From positions 186,001 to 250,000 of the forward strand of contig JAMPIV010011350.1 of assembly GCA_024509875.1 (NCBI GenBank): a stretch of 64,000 bases of DNA, in the 5' to 3' direction. The translations under genes were made by a program, and so were the position numbers. How positions within the stretch are numbered: position 1 is the stretch's first letter; each line of letters begins with the position of its first letter. Below are positions 24,183 through 35,795 of this stretch, in pieces. Source of the DNA: Oreohelix idahoensis. Lineage: Eukaryota > Mollusca > Gastropoda > Stylommatophora > Oreohelicidae. The notes under the pieces are model-generated. The model saw only the letters and a program-made list of their open reading frames with translations, searched no databases and was not told the origin of the DNA.

Positions 24183-25267
24183 ATCTCATGCTATCAAAAA
24201 CGTTACTGTCTCGCTTCTCAAATGAACTGCCGTTTTAAAAAAAAAAAAGAATAACTCGAAAATGTAAATCATCTGATGAGGCATATTCCTTGTTCAACTC
24301 AATTACCTGTTACGTCAGACCACCAGATATATTGTGCATAAACGATGTGATGAGTGGAGAGAGCTGTCAAATTTAATAATTTATTATTTGAATCAATCAG
24401 GAATACACTTGCAAATAATGGGCACTAATTAAATGAAGAGATACAGGCCGAGGTGATCCATTAAGGAAAACAATGAAGAAGAGAAGAAGTGATGTCACAG
24501 CTAGAAAAATATTACATGAGGAGGTATAAATATCCACAACTTACACACATTTTTATGTTTCTTTTATAAAACGGTGAACTGAAAATAGTAATCCTCTGAA
24601 ATTATAATAACACGTAACGCCAACAAGGCTTTTCTTGTGAGAAAACAAAACATGAATTTGACAAGCTTGGATTAAAAGAAATAGCAAAGACAACATGTTA
24701 AGTCCTATGTCTAGTCAAGGGGAGTTTATCTGTAAAATATTTGTAAGTACAGGCCGGACCTTTGTTAGCTCCTTTGTTTAGCTGTTTATGTCTTTAAAAT
24801 AACTTCGCGTATCTTCGCGAATGTTCTGGATGCAGAATGGTCCAGAACGTGGGTGAACGAAATACATCTCAGGCGCTAAATCCGCGCTGAGATGAATTTT
24901 GCGCTGAGCTGTTTTTTAGGCGGGGAGATTTTTCGTGACATTCGAATGCTGAGATAGCTGAGAGAAGGGACTGACAATGATGGTCAGTGTGTCCCGATAT
25001 AGAGAATTGTTTTGGCGAAAGGGATTTTGATATTTCCTAAGATTTCATAAAGCTGTGGATATAAGGCTTGAATATATTCGGCAGAATGTCCGTTGTTAAA
25101 GATTTTTTCAGGCCATGGATAGGCCATTATGTTTGATATCTCCGATGAGGGAGATTTGTGAAGGTCGACAGATTATTATTATAGGGAATGTGCTTTTCTC
25201 CCATGAGTTATGTTGAGTCTGACAATATAGATATTATTGTACTGCGATGGGCAGTTCCCTTTATTGT
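24183..25267. other. Non-coding, nothing recognised
   Basis: AT-rich flank of element 3. No ORF or paired repeat. Confidence 0.4.
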
Positions 25268-27312
25268 TGTAGTGGGTTTGATGGTATTGTATGATGGTGA
25301 TATTACTAAATGTAATGTATGAGGCCAGCTGTGAAGGCTCCTGAGATAAAATGTAGTTGTGAATTGTCAGAAGGCCTTTCTTGCTACCACTACGACCTCA
25401 CACTCAATTTTTTTTCTTAATGAATGTAGCTATGTAAAATGTCTAGGGTAATGATGTGTAATGTGGTGTGATAGATATAGATACACCCACAAATATTTAA
25501 GCAGACTAATAATATTTAACAAATATTATAATACACTGAACTAACTCAAGAGTGTAAAATTTTTGATAGAATTATATTACATTTATTTGTTCTGGATCAA
25601 GTTTTATGTTGACCAGAACTTTTTTTTTTTAAAAAAAAAGGATTTAAAATTTATGAAAGATATTCATGGAATGTTACATAATAAATGCAAGAGTGTACAT
25701 ATTTAAGTACTAGACTAGTTAGTTTTATTAAAATGTTCTAGTAGTCATCTACTTGGGAGGATAGTTAATGATTGTGCTGTTGGGGTGGTCTCATCACACC
25801 TGTCTATATTGACTACACAGTGTCCAGTAAATTGCAGGAATTTTATGGGGTATTAGTAACTAAAAGGCGTTGGTGAACTTCCAGCAGACCAGAGGCTCAC
25901 TCATCTTGCATATGTAGCTCTGGTGCTGAAATCTGGTGGTCCCACCTCTCCGTGCTGGCGGGCAATAATAGTGGTCTCTGTCACAACGTACTGCACAGAT
26001 ACACTCGAGTAAAATCACCAACTGAATGGACACCGCCTTGTTGACAGCTGAAACTCACAGCTCTGCAATCAAAGTATTGGCTATGTGTCAAAATTCTATT
26101 CTCTACCCACGTCTGGACACAACACGGACACAACAACCACATCATACAGACAGGTCAGATCTCTCTGACCAAACAGCACATTTACCATGGTGGTTTTACA
26201 TCAGATAGGTCCTCCCAGACTATAGATTCTGAAAAATATTTATTAGTTTCCGTCCCTAAAAGTGGATAGGTAATATGTTTCATTATTCTCAACACTTGAT
26301 CTGTCTTTCCTAACCCTTACTGGAGTTTATGTATATTGTTGGTCCCTAGACCCTGACTTGGGCGGGGGGTCTAGAGCAAATCCCTACTTGTTTGTAAGGC
26401 TAGATTATGATATGGCAGTATCAAATCACTCGAACATTAAACAATATTCAAAATATACAAAGAAATAATTTCAATCTTACCAGATTATGAATAAAGAACA
26501 CAGAAATGCTAGCAAAACTCAGCTGAGCTGCTGGCTATAGTATGGCGTCCCTGAACTTATTTCACTTTCTTTCATTGGGAAATCACCACACTTTAAAATA
26601 CTGTGTCTATCATCGAACAACTATTGAGGAATGGCCCCACTTCTCGTCTGAGCGCCGATAAAATGTTTGTCTGTGGCCAATCACTGCCTAGGTTTATTTC
26701 AAATTCAAATTTCCTACCCTAAAGTCATTTCAGTCATGCTTCAGTCAAGTATGGATGTTTATCTGTTAGTCTGTCCGTCTCTACTTGTTTTTTTTTTTTC
26801 AAAAACGTACTTGATTTTTGAACCAACCTTTCTCTCCCCTCCAAAATTTTGTCGTTAAAAGTTATATTTAGACACAGCTCCCACCAATGTCCCTTCGCTT
26901 CCCTACTAAGTAGATTTGAACACCTGCGTCTCGAGGTCGTGTTTTTTGGTGCAAATAGCGACACTTTTTATTCCATACAGTTTGTCGCTGATGTGAACAA
27001 CACTGTCTTTTGTCATTATCTTCAATATTATCTATCCGTCTGTAAAATTAAGAACATATTAGTTCACTGCTCAGAATGGGCCATCCGGCCAGCTAATTTT
27101 TATATTCCTAACATTAATATTACGAAAAAGTTACTTTTTAATTTTTGTAATATTCCAAACATCTGCGTTCTGCAGCTGAATTCAAATCAAAGGCTTGGTA
27201 TCGCAAAAGCGACCAATAAATGACTGTGGCGTAACATATCCAAGGTCCCTTCTGTCGAGTTCCTTACCTTATGTCAACTTGGTAAACGTGACTTTTCTCC
27301 GTTTCCCCCCCA
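25268..27312 (-). repeat. Element 3 3' LTR
   Basis: 2,045 bp. On the minus strand it starts TGGGGGG and ends CCCACTACA. It contains an inverted 'ctagaccc ... gggtctag' hairpin near 26346-26376. Open frames of 60 and 124 codons occur in both LTRs and are not supported as genes. Confidence 0.95.
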
Positions 27313-27623
27313 ATTGCGTCTCCTTAGCCTTTCTAGTCTCACGCAATCTTTCCAGTCATATTTTTTTCCTTTTTATCCGCCGTTCCCCTCCTGTCTAGCA
27401 AGTCAATTTTTATGGAGGGTGATGACCCGCGGTCTGGGCGATCATGTACTATCAGCAGCCTACGCATTATGTTTTTTATCCTTACATGTTATCTTTGGAG
27501 GTATTTTACCGTTGTATCTCTGTCAATTTCACTACACATCTCCCCACTTGAAAACATGCCTATGGCAAGTTCCAAAACCAGCGATACACATAGGTAAAAT
27601 TACTCCTCACGTCTGCCACTACT
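27313..27623 (-). other. Element 3 3' untranslated region
   Basis: About 310 bp between the pol stop and the 3' LTR. The purine-rich 'aaggctaaggagacgcaa' next to the LTR is the best polypurine tract candidate. Confidence 0.55.
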
Positions 27624-30600
27624 CTAATTTTGATCACAGGGGTGCCGACTGAGGAAATCTGCACCGACATTCAATTTGCCTGGGATATATTGGATACTGA
27701 ACTGATAAGGTTGAAGCAATAAAGACCACCTCAGCAATCTTGCGTTTTCATGCTTAGCCTGAGATAAGAATACGAGAGGCTGATGGTCCGTCTCCACCAC
27801 AAAAGTCCTACCATACAGATAGATTTGAAACTTCTTTATTGCCCAGATTAACGCTAAACATTCTTTTTCGCTTGTGGAGTATCCTTGTTCCGCCTTATTC
27901 AATTTACGGCTTGCATAAGCGACTGGTTTCAGTTCCCCATCAGGTGAAGATGATCTTTGCAACAAAGCCCCTCCTAGTCCTACATTACTTGCATCGGTTC
28001 TTAAGACAAAGTCCTGTGTCAAATCAGGCAGTTTGAGAATAGGCTTGCTAGTGAGTTTTTCCTTTAACTCTTGGAACGCTAGTTCACATTGTGCAGTCCA
28101 AATAATTTTATCTGGAAGTCCCTTGCGAGTCAGATCAGTCAGAGGAGCACAAATAGCGTTAAAATTCTTGATGTATTTCTGATAAAATCCGCATAACGAC
28201 ACAAATGATCGCACGTCCTTTTTTGTTTGCGGCCTAGGTGCTCTCTGCAGTTTTTCCAAGTTCTTAGGATCAGGGGTCATATTACCCTGATATACAGTGT
28301 GTCCCAAGAATTCCAACTCTTTGCATCCAATACAACATTTTGTTGGCCTAGCAGTTAAGTTCGCCTCCCGAAGTCTATCAAACAACATCTCCAGAGCTTC
28401 AATGTGTTCTTCAAATGTCTCTGTGGCGACGAGAATATCATCCATGAAATTCGTGATACATGGGTTATTCAGGGGATCCAACAATTTGCGCATCATCCTT
28501 GAAAACACACTCGGAGCATTTTTCAGTCCGAATGGTAGCATATTGAATTCATAATGTCCATCCGAAGTGCTAAAAGCCAAATAAGGTCTCACTTCAGGCT
28601 TCACTGGGATCTGGTAATAGCCTTTACTAAGATCCACCTTTGAAAAGTATTTTGCCTTGTTCAGTCTGGCAAATAACTGTTTTGTGTCTGGTAATGGATC
28701 CACTTGTCCTTCTGTGACAGCATTCAGTTTCCTGTAATCTATGCACAGTCTGTGTTCCCCAGACGGTTTTCTCAACAAAACGACACTAGAACTAAAAGAT
28801 GATTCACTGTGCGAAATAATCCCCTCCTTCAACAAATACTCTATTTCTTCCTTCAATGCCTTCTCCTTCGCGAACGGAATAGAATAGGCTCTCATACAGA
28901 TTGGGTTTGAGTCTACCAGTTTCATGTCATACTGTAGCAAATTTGTATGGCCTGGTTTATCTGTTAATACATCTGTATGTTCCTCCAGAACCTGTTGAAC
29001 TCTCTCCCTCTGGTTTTTAGTCAGGTGCTTACTGACTTTTACCTGTGCTGCGGTTTCACAAGGATGTAATGGGTATTCATGTGAGGTGAGTGGTTCTTTT
29101 TGCATCTGGGTTGCAATAGCCAAGGTCAATAAGGGGGTGCTTTCCTGGAGTGGTCTGTCCAGATACTTCTTTAACAAGTTTACATGATAAACTTTCTCCT
29201 TCCCCTTTTTGTCAATTTTATAGTTTGTTCTAGACACCTTCTCTAGAACCGTATATGGACCTTGCCAACCAATTTGTAATTTATTCTGGCTTCCGGGTAG
29301 TAGAAGCAGCACCTTCTCTCCGACTGCCAGTTCCCTGTCCTTTGCCTTCCTATTAAAATATGCTGCATGTTTCTTCCTGGCTTGCTTCAAATTATCATTT
29401 GCCAGTTTCCATCCAGCTTTCAAACGAGTGGTCAGTTCGTTCACGTATTGATACGATGAGGTAACAGTCTCTTCCGCCTTCTCATCTGTCCAGGTCCTTA
29501 ATAGAGCTTCTAATGGACCTTTTATTGGCCTCCCAAATAGCAGAGTTGCGGGAGCCATCCCGGTTGAACTATGTGGTACCTCCCGGTACGCAAACAATGC
29601 GGCGGGCAGGAATTGATCCCACAGATCCGGTTTTTCGTGTGCCAGCTTTCTCAGGATAGAAATGAGAGTCCCGTTGAACCTCTCTACCTGGCCGTTCCCT
29701 TGTGGATGGTACGGACTACAATGAAAGTGTCTGGCTTGAAATAGCTTAAAAACTTCTTCCGTTAGTTTCCCCTTGAACTGAGAACCATTATCCGTCAAGA
29801 TTTGATGCGGGAATCCTAATCGGGTAAATATTGTAAGTAGTGCCTCTGCTACATGTTTTGAATCAATTGATGGCAGGGCTACCGCCTCTCCCCACATAGA
29901 ACAAGTGTCCACCAGAGTAAGGATGTAACTGTTCCTCCTCTTGGTCCGAGTGAGAGGTCCTACAATATCCACTGCAACCCTCTCAAAAGGTGTTCCCACT
30001 ATGGGCATTTCCCCTAGAGTTGCAGGAGCAGTCCAGTGCTTTGGAGCTACCCTTTGACATTCTGGGCAGGATTTGACATATCTTTTTATATCCTCCGTTA
30101 TCCCTGGCCAGAAGTAATGACAAGCTATACGCTGTCCTGTGGCGCTGATCCCCATGTGACCACTGAAGGGAATCGCATGCCCGAGTTCCATCACTTTATC
30201 TCTATATGAAGTGGGAAGAACCAGCTGGTTGTGACCATTTGTTCCAGTTCCGGCCTTCCTGTATAAGAGTTTGTTCTTCATGAAATATTCCCCCTTGCTC
30301 GGTGGTGTGTGGCATTTGGGCAATTTTTTAAAACAGGGCTTGAGTGTCCTATCCTCAGCCTGCGCCTTCCTCATCTCCTCTGGATGAGCATTTATAGGTT
30401 CACCTTCTTCCTCCTTCTTCTGTGACCTGGTCTGCACTGTCGCCATGATCACAGGTTTCTCGGGATTCCCCAAGAAGACGTATCTACACCCCAATATCAG
30501 AGGGTAGATTGGTTCATCTATCACTGCTGCTCTGATTTCTCCCTCCACATAGCGAGTTTTCACCGTTATCCTTGCGATGGGAAGTGTCATGAGTGGTATG

Positions 30601-32042
30601 TCCTTAGTCGCCCCTTGTATTTCCACTGTTTCTGTGGTATACTGACTTGGGTCCACTAGGCTAGACTTCACAACTGAATCATAATCCAAACCTGTATCAT
30701 AAAGGCACCTTATGGTGACCCCATTACAAATAACATCCCCACAAACTCGGGGGTGATAAGGTTCCTGTTGTCCATTAGGATTAACCTTTAATCTTCGCGT
30801 CCCCGACTTCATTGCAGCAATGTTTGAAGGTTTCCTTCTACAAAATTCGGTGTTATGGTTATCCTTCTTGCACCATTTACACCATCTTTTTCCTTGGTTC
30901 AACGGTTTTCTTTCATTGAACTTTTGGTCATTGAACTGTGAGTTTCTGTCGCGATAGTCATTTCTTGGCCGCTCAAAGTTTGTCCTACCTTTATTTCCCT
31001 GCTCTCTATTATCAAATTTATTAAATTGCTGTGGAGCTTTAAAATTGTCTATGTGCTTCTTTTTAGCACCACTTACCTCTGCCTGAGCTGCCTGATACCT
31101 CTCAGCAACATTTAAAATTTCCCCCAACTTCTCTGCACCTTGTTCCATGAGAAATTTTCTCATGTCTGGAGCCATGGACTCTCTCAATTGCTCAATCATG
31201 ATCATTTCTTTAAGATCTTGGGTCTTCCCCAGAGCCGTCCATTTCTCCAAATAGGTTTCTAGTCTAGCAGAGAATTGGTGGTATGTCTCCCCAGACAACA
31301 GTTTGGCATTTCTAAATTTCTTACGATAAAATTCACCATTCTTCTCGTACCTTAATAACAAAGCCTGCTTTAACATGTCATAATTGTCTTGGTCTTCCCT
31401 GTTCATTTTGGCAAATACTTCATAAGAAGTACCTCTCAATCCCTGTGATAGCTTTAAACTCCACCTCTCTCTCTCTAACCCATATGTAGTAGCTAATAAC
31501 TCAAAACGTCCTAGGTACCCCTCTATGTCATCGTCTTTTTCAACAAAATGGTCTAAATGAAACCCCATAGCTGAGTTTGAGGCTCCCAGACTGGGCGTAG
31601 CATCTGAGGCAAAAGGGCTGGCACCATTTTCAGGAGCCGGGCCTTGTAATTCCAGCTCCCTTAGTCGTAATTCGTGCTCCCTTTGCAACCTTCTATCTTC
31701 TGCCTCCCTTTCGGCAGTCAACTTTTTTTCTTCTGCCTCCCTTTCGGCAGTCAACCTTTTTTCTTCTGCCTCCCTTTGCTGTCGTTTTTCTTCTGCCTCC
31801 CTTTGCTGTCGTTTTTCTTCTGCCTCCCTTTGCTGTCGTTTTTCTTCTGCCTCAATCTGCAGCCTCTTAATTTCTCTATCAGCCTCAATTTGTAACCTCT
31901 TCTCTTCAGCTACCTTTCTATCTTCCCTTTCAATATATTTATCACATTCAGCCGTTACATATTGAATTAAAATTTGACCATCCATTCCCATCTCCTTTGC
32001 GGTCAGCACAGCAGCTGATCGGAATTTTGCTAGCTCCGCCAT
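27624..32042 (-). CDS. Gag-Pol polyprotein, Gmr1-like order Gag-PR-IN-RT-RH
   Basis: Open frame of 1,490 codons from 32096; the likelier start is the Met at 32042 ('MAELAKFRS', residue 19), giving about 1,472 aa. Positions below count from 32096. A charged coiled-coil (about 45-150) contains REAEEKR repeats. Capsid-like gag follows (about 185-350), then a CCHC knuckle CX2CX4HX4C (406-419), protease 'YDTG' (DTG at 467-469), integrase HHCC zinc domain (about 655-690), integrase core D/D/E ('VDIVGP' about 710, 'TDNGSQF' about 768, 'VERFN' about 805, exactly D-X35-E), GPY/F module 'WQGPYTVLEK' (about 950), RT 'LCIDYRKLN', 'KVDLSKGYYQI', 'FMDDIL' (about 1218), RNase H 'RTDASNVG' (about 1370) and 'ETDHQPL'. 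There is no stop or frameshift between gag and pol, no env and no chromodomain. Intact and potentially active. Confidence 0.95.
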   Translation of the reverse strand: MAELAKFRSAAVLTAKEMGMDGQILIQYVTAECDKYIEREDRKVAEEKRLQIEADREIKRLQIEAEEKRQQREAEEKRQQREAEEKRQQREAEEKRLTAEREAEEKKLTAEREAEDRRLQREHELRLRELELQGPAPENGASPFASDATPSLGASNSAMGFHLDHFVEKDDDIEGYLGRFELLATTYGLERERWSLKLSQGLRGTSYEVFAKMNREDQDNYDMLKQALLLRYEKNGEFYRKKFRNAKLLSGETYHQFSARLETYLEKWTALGKTQDLKEMIMIEQLRESMAPDMRKFLMEQGAEKLGEILNVAERYQAAQAEVSGAKKKHIDNFKAPQQFNKFDNREQGNKGRTNFERPRNDYRDRNSQFNDQKFNERKPLNQGKRWCKWCKKDNHNTEFCRRKPSNIAAMKSGTRRLKVNPNGQQEPYHPRVCGDVICNGVTIRCLYDTGLDYDSVVKSSLVDPSQYTTETVEIQGATKDIPLMTLPIARITVKTRYVEGEIRAAVIDEPIYPLILGCRYVFLGNPEKPVIMATVQTRSQKKEEEGEPINAHPEEMRKAQAEDRTLKPCFKKLPKCHTPPSKGEYFMKNKLLYRKAGTGTNGHNQLVLPTSYRDKVMELGHAIPFSGHMGISATGQRIACHYFWPGITEDIKRYVKSCPECQRVAPKHWTAPATLGEMPIVGTPFERVAVDIVGPLTRTKRRNSYILTLVDTCSMWGEAVALPSIDSKHVAEALLTIFTRLGFPHQILTDNGSQFKGKLTEEVFKLFQARHFHCSPYHPQGNGQVERFNGTLISILRKLAHEKPDLWDQFLPAALFAYREVPHSSTGMAPATLLFGRPIKGPLEALLRTWTDEKAEETVTSSYQYVNELTTRLKAGWKLANDNLKQARKKHAAYFNRKAKDRELAVGEKVLLLLPGSQNKLQIGWQGPYTVLEKVSRTNYKIDKKGKEKVYHVNLLKKYLDRPLQESTPLLTLAIATQMQKEPLTSHEYPLHPCETAAQVKVSKHLTKNQRERVQQVLEEHTDVLTDKPGHTNLLQYDMKLVDSNPICMRAYSIPFAKEKALKEEIEYLLKEGIISHSESSFSSSVVLLRKPSGEHRLCIDYRKLNAVTEGQVDPLPDTKQLFARLNKAKYFSKVDLSKGYYQIPVKPEVRPYLAFSTSDGHYEFNMLPFGLKNAPSVFSRMMRKLLDPLNNPCITNFMDDILVATETFEEHIEALEMLFDRLREANLTARPTKCCIGCKELEFLGHTVYQGNMTPDPKNLEKLQRAPRPQTKKDVRSFVSLCGFYQKYIKNFNAICAPLTDLTRKGLPDKIIWTAQCELAFQELKEKLTSKPILKLPDLTQDFVLRTDASNVGLGGALLQRSSSPDGELKPVAYASRKLNKAEQGYSTSEKECLALIWAIKKFQIYLYGRTFVVETDHQPLVFLSQAKHENARLLRWSLLLQPYQFSIQYIPGKLNVGADFLSRHPCDQN
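31690..31860 (-). repeat. In-frame tandem repeat inside element 3 gag
   Basis: Three 27-bp units encode REAEEKRQQ and are followed by about two 30-33-bp units encoding REAEEK-LTAE. They lengthen the N-terminal charged helix without breaking the frame. Likely length-variable between copies. Confidence 0.9.
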
Positions 32043-32288
32043 ACTTTTCAGACAATATAATAATATACAAGCTAAATCTCTAACCAGTAAATACACTAAA
32101 TACCTCTTATGACTATAGTCTAACTAATTCTAACTAACCAGTTAACTAATTAATTATCACTGGCTGTGAAGATTCACCATTTTTTATCTGCAGGGACACT
32201 TTTAATTTTAAAGGGAATTTCACAATTTTTTTTCCCCTAATTTTATTTCTCCAACCAGGAGATCCTAATATTACTGTTGGGCTAATTA
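32043..32288 (-). other. Element 3 leader
   Basis: Short region between the primer binding site and the gag start. Non-coding except for the 18-codon in-frame extension noted above. Confidence 0.6.
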
Positions 32289-32306
32289 TCCCTGGACAAG
32301 ACCCCA
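32289..32306 (-). promoter_or_regulatory. Element 3 primer binding site, tRNA-Pro-like
   Basis: Minus-strand TGGGGTCTTGTCCAGGGA lies a few nt inside the 5' LTR and resembles the proline-tRNA primer site used by gammaretroviruses (TGGGGGCTCGTCCGGGA), with four or so differences. Confidence 0.65.
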
Positions 32307-32311
32307 ATGTA

Positions 32312-34358
32312 TGTAGTGGGTTTGATGGTATTGTATGATGGTGATATTACTAAATGTAATGTATGAGGCCAGCTGTGAAGGCTCCTGAGATAAAATGTAG
32401 TTGTGAATTGTCAGAAGGCCTTTCTTGCTACCACTACGACCTCACACTCAATTTTTTTTCTTAATGAATGTAGCTATGTAAAATGTCTAGGGTAATGATG
32501 TGTAATGTGGTGTGATAGTTATAGATACACCCACAAATATTTAAGCAGACTAATAATATTTAACAAATATTATAATACACTGAACTAACTCAAGAGTGTA
32601 AAATTTTTGATAGAATTATATTACATTTATTTGTTCTGGATCAAGTTTTATGTTGACCAGAACTTTTTTTTTTTAAAAAAAAAAGGATTTAAAATTTATG
32701 AAAGATATGCATGGAATGTTACATAATAAATGCAAGAGTGTACATATTTAAGTACTAGACTAGTTAGTTTTATTAAAATGTTCTAGTAGTCATCTACTTG
32801 GGAGGATAGTTAATGCTTGTGCTGTTGGGGTGGCCTCATCACACCTGTCTATATTGACTACACAGTGTCCAGTAAATTGCAGGAATTTTATGGGGTATTA
32901 GTAACTAAAAGGCGTTGGTGAACTTCCAGCAGACCAGAGGCTCACTCATCTTGCATATGTAGCTCTGGTGCTGAAATCTGGTGGTCCCACCTCTCCGTGC
33001 TGGCGGGCAATAATAGTGGTCTCTGTCACAACGTACTGCACAGATACACTCGAGTAAAATCATCAACTGAATGGACACCGCCTTGTTGACAGCTGAAACT
33101 CACAGCTCTGCAATCAAAGTATTGGCTATGTGTCAAAATTCTATTCTCTACCCACGTCTGGACACAACACGGACACAACAACCACATCATACAGACAGGT
33201 CAGATCTCTCTGACCAAACAGCACATTTACCATGGTGGTTTTACATCAGATAGGTCCTCCCAGACTATAGATTCTGAAAAAATATTTATTAGTTTCCTTC
33301 CCTAAAAGTGGATAGGTAATATGTTTCATTATTCTCAACACTTGATCTGTCTTTCCTAACCCTTACTGGAGTTTATGTATATTGTTGGTCCCTAGACCCT
33401 GACTTGGGCGGGGGGTCTAGAGCAAATCCCTACTTGTTTGTAAGGCTAGATTATGATATGGCAGTATCAAATCACTCGAACATTAAACAATATTCAAAAT
33501 ATACAAAGAAATAATTTCAATCTTACCAGATTATGAATAAAGAACACAGAAATGCTAGCAAAACTCAGCTGAGCTGCTGGCTATAGTATGGCGTCCCTGA
33601 ACTTATTTCACTTTCTCTCATTGGGAAATCACCACACTTTAAAATACTGTGTCTATCATCGAACAACTATTGAGGAATGGCCCCACTTCTCGTCTGAGCG
33701 CCGATAAAATGTTTGTCTGTGGCCAATCACTGCCTAGGTTTATTTCAAATTCAAATTTCCTACCCTAAAGTCATTTCAGTCATGCTTCAGTCAAGTATGG
33801 ATGTTTATCTGTTAGTCTGTCCGTCTCTACTTGTTTTTTTTTTTTTCAAAAACGTACTTGATTTTTGAACCAACCTTTCTCTCCCCTCCAAAATTTTGTC
33901 GTTAAAAGTTATATTTAGACACAGCTCCCACCAATGTCCCTTCGCTTCCCTACTAAGTAGATTTGAACACCTGCGTCTCGAGGTCGTGTTTTTTTGTGCA
34001 AATAGCGACACTTTTTATTCCATACAGTTTGTCGCTGATGTGAACAACACTGTCTTTTGTCATTATCTTCAATATTATCTATCCGTCTGTAAAATTAAGA
34101 ACATATTAGTTCACTGCTCAGAATGGGCCATCCGGCCAGCTAATTTTTATATTCCTAACATTAATATTACGAAAAAGTTACTTTTTAATTTTTGTAATAT
34201 TCCAAACATCTGCGTTCTGCAGCTGAATTCAAATCAAAGGCTTGGTATCGCAAAAGCGACCAATAAATGACTGTGGCGTAACATATCCAAGGTCCCTTCT
34301 GTCGAGTTCCTTACCTTATGTCAACTTGGTAAACGTGACTTTTCTCCGTTTCCCCCCA
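32312..34358 (-). repeat. Element 3 5' LTR
   Basis: 2,047 bp, nearly identical to 25268-27312. Differences seen include single substitutions and length changes in the A and T homopolymers. Confidence 0.95.
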
Positions 34359-35795
34359 ATAACAGTGTAGAACGATTAGGAGTTATAACCTTTTCCTGAC
34401 TCCTACATGTGCGTTTGTGCGTGTGTGTGACTATTGTTGACTTTTGTTAGAACTACATGCATTCGCGTTCACTGATGTTTATACACCCACACACTTGGTC
34501 GGCCACCTGTAAGCCCGACGAATGCTGATTTGCCTTCATCAGCGCACCTACCATAACAGAACATTTATTAGCTGTAAGTACCCGGCGTTGCCCGGAGGTC
34601 TCTCACCCTTCAACACCACTCAACAGTTCCAGATTTATCAGTGATGACCAGGACTTACTTTTATCAGTGGTGGCCAGTGTAACTGTCTTTTTCTCTTGTT
34701 GAGGTGATCACTGGCCCAAGACAGTATTCATGTTGTTAGGTGTGTAGTGCTGGCGTATGATGAACTGAGTGTGGGTGCGAATGAAGGCGCGAATGTGTTT
34801 AGGCTCGTATCTGTTGTATCATGCAACCCATACACTCACATGCAGTAGTCAAAGATGCTTGGACACTGCTGGCACGTTTCAAAACATTTATTGACGATAA
34901 CACACATAGCATCAACAGGAACAGTCAGTGTAAACTAGGTCATGCTGACCGGAAATCGTTAGGTATACATCAGGCATTCAAAAAGGGCTGGTAAACATTC
35001 CAATATTCGTACATGGTCAATAATAATGATCTTCGATGACAGTTCGTAATGCCGCTTTGGTATCTCTGACTAAACGCGTCAGATACCTTAATCACTTTGA
35101 CATACAGGTACAACTTGGCATTCCCCGCCAATTGCACTTTATCAGGCTGTAATATATTAGCCTTAACACAGGCCTCGTTATGACGTCATCTGTGTACTTT
35201 TTCTGAGCAGGTTAACATCAACCCTGCAGTAATGCTTATGTAGACATAAATACCGCCAATCTGCGGTTCCCACAATATATCTTCGTCACTGGACTTCTGG
35301 ATAATATAAAGACTAATAGTCTTGGATGGCTACCTTGAGCACACAAATATAAGTTCTGAAATGTAGGACCGGTGAGCTGTAGTTCACAGACTAGGTAATC
35401 TTCTAACATGTTCTGCCACCGAAAGCGTAATAATGGAAAAAGTCGGTATTACCTGGAACCGAATCCTCAGAACATAATAAGGAACTCTGTCGTCATTCCG
35501 ACGCACAGAGATTCACTGGGGAGACCTGCCAACGCAGACACTTCGAAGATTTTCCCCGAAAACACAATGGACCTTCGTCCCTCAGAAGCCAGCTTACATC
35601 CCGGCTTGACGGAAGTAACTCAACTTGGCGCTTAAAACCCGTGCATGGGCACACACCCGAACTGTTTACCTTTGACCCTATCTTCATACAGGTCAAATCC
35701 CAAAGGATGAACGAACAGGGAAGACAACCCCTAATCAACCTGACATCGCAAGGTAAAGACACAATTATTCTTATGAAAAAACATAAGCAAATAAC
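34359..35795. other. No recognised gene; contains a CCGGGCAACGCCGGG-type motif
   Basis: At 34582-34597 'acccggcgttgcccgg' is an imperfect palindrome of a kind often repeated in invertebrate genomes, possibly a transposon end. A second half was not found. 35400-35795 may be leader of the protease ORF that follows; no gag similarity is visible in it. Confidence 0.4.

Larger units (their letters stand above)
25268..34358 (-). mobile_element. Element 3: intact Gmr1-like Ty3/gypsy LTR retrotransposon
   Basis: 9.1 kb, minus strand, with 2.05-kb LTRs at both ends that differ by about ten changes. One uninterrupted ORF encodes Gag-PR-IN-RT-RNase H in that order. The primer binding site and all catalytic residues I checked are present. 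No matching 5-bp duplication was found (25263-25267 ATTGT; 34359-34363 ATAAC), although both LTR ends are TG...CA, so the flanks may have been rearranged or recombined after insertion. Confidence 0.95.

Noticed and set aside
26849..27223. 124-codon frame, repeated at 33896-34270
   Set aside because: Sits in both LTRs of element 3, has no domain, and duplication is explained by the LTR pair.
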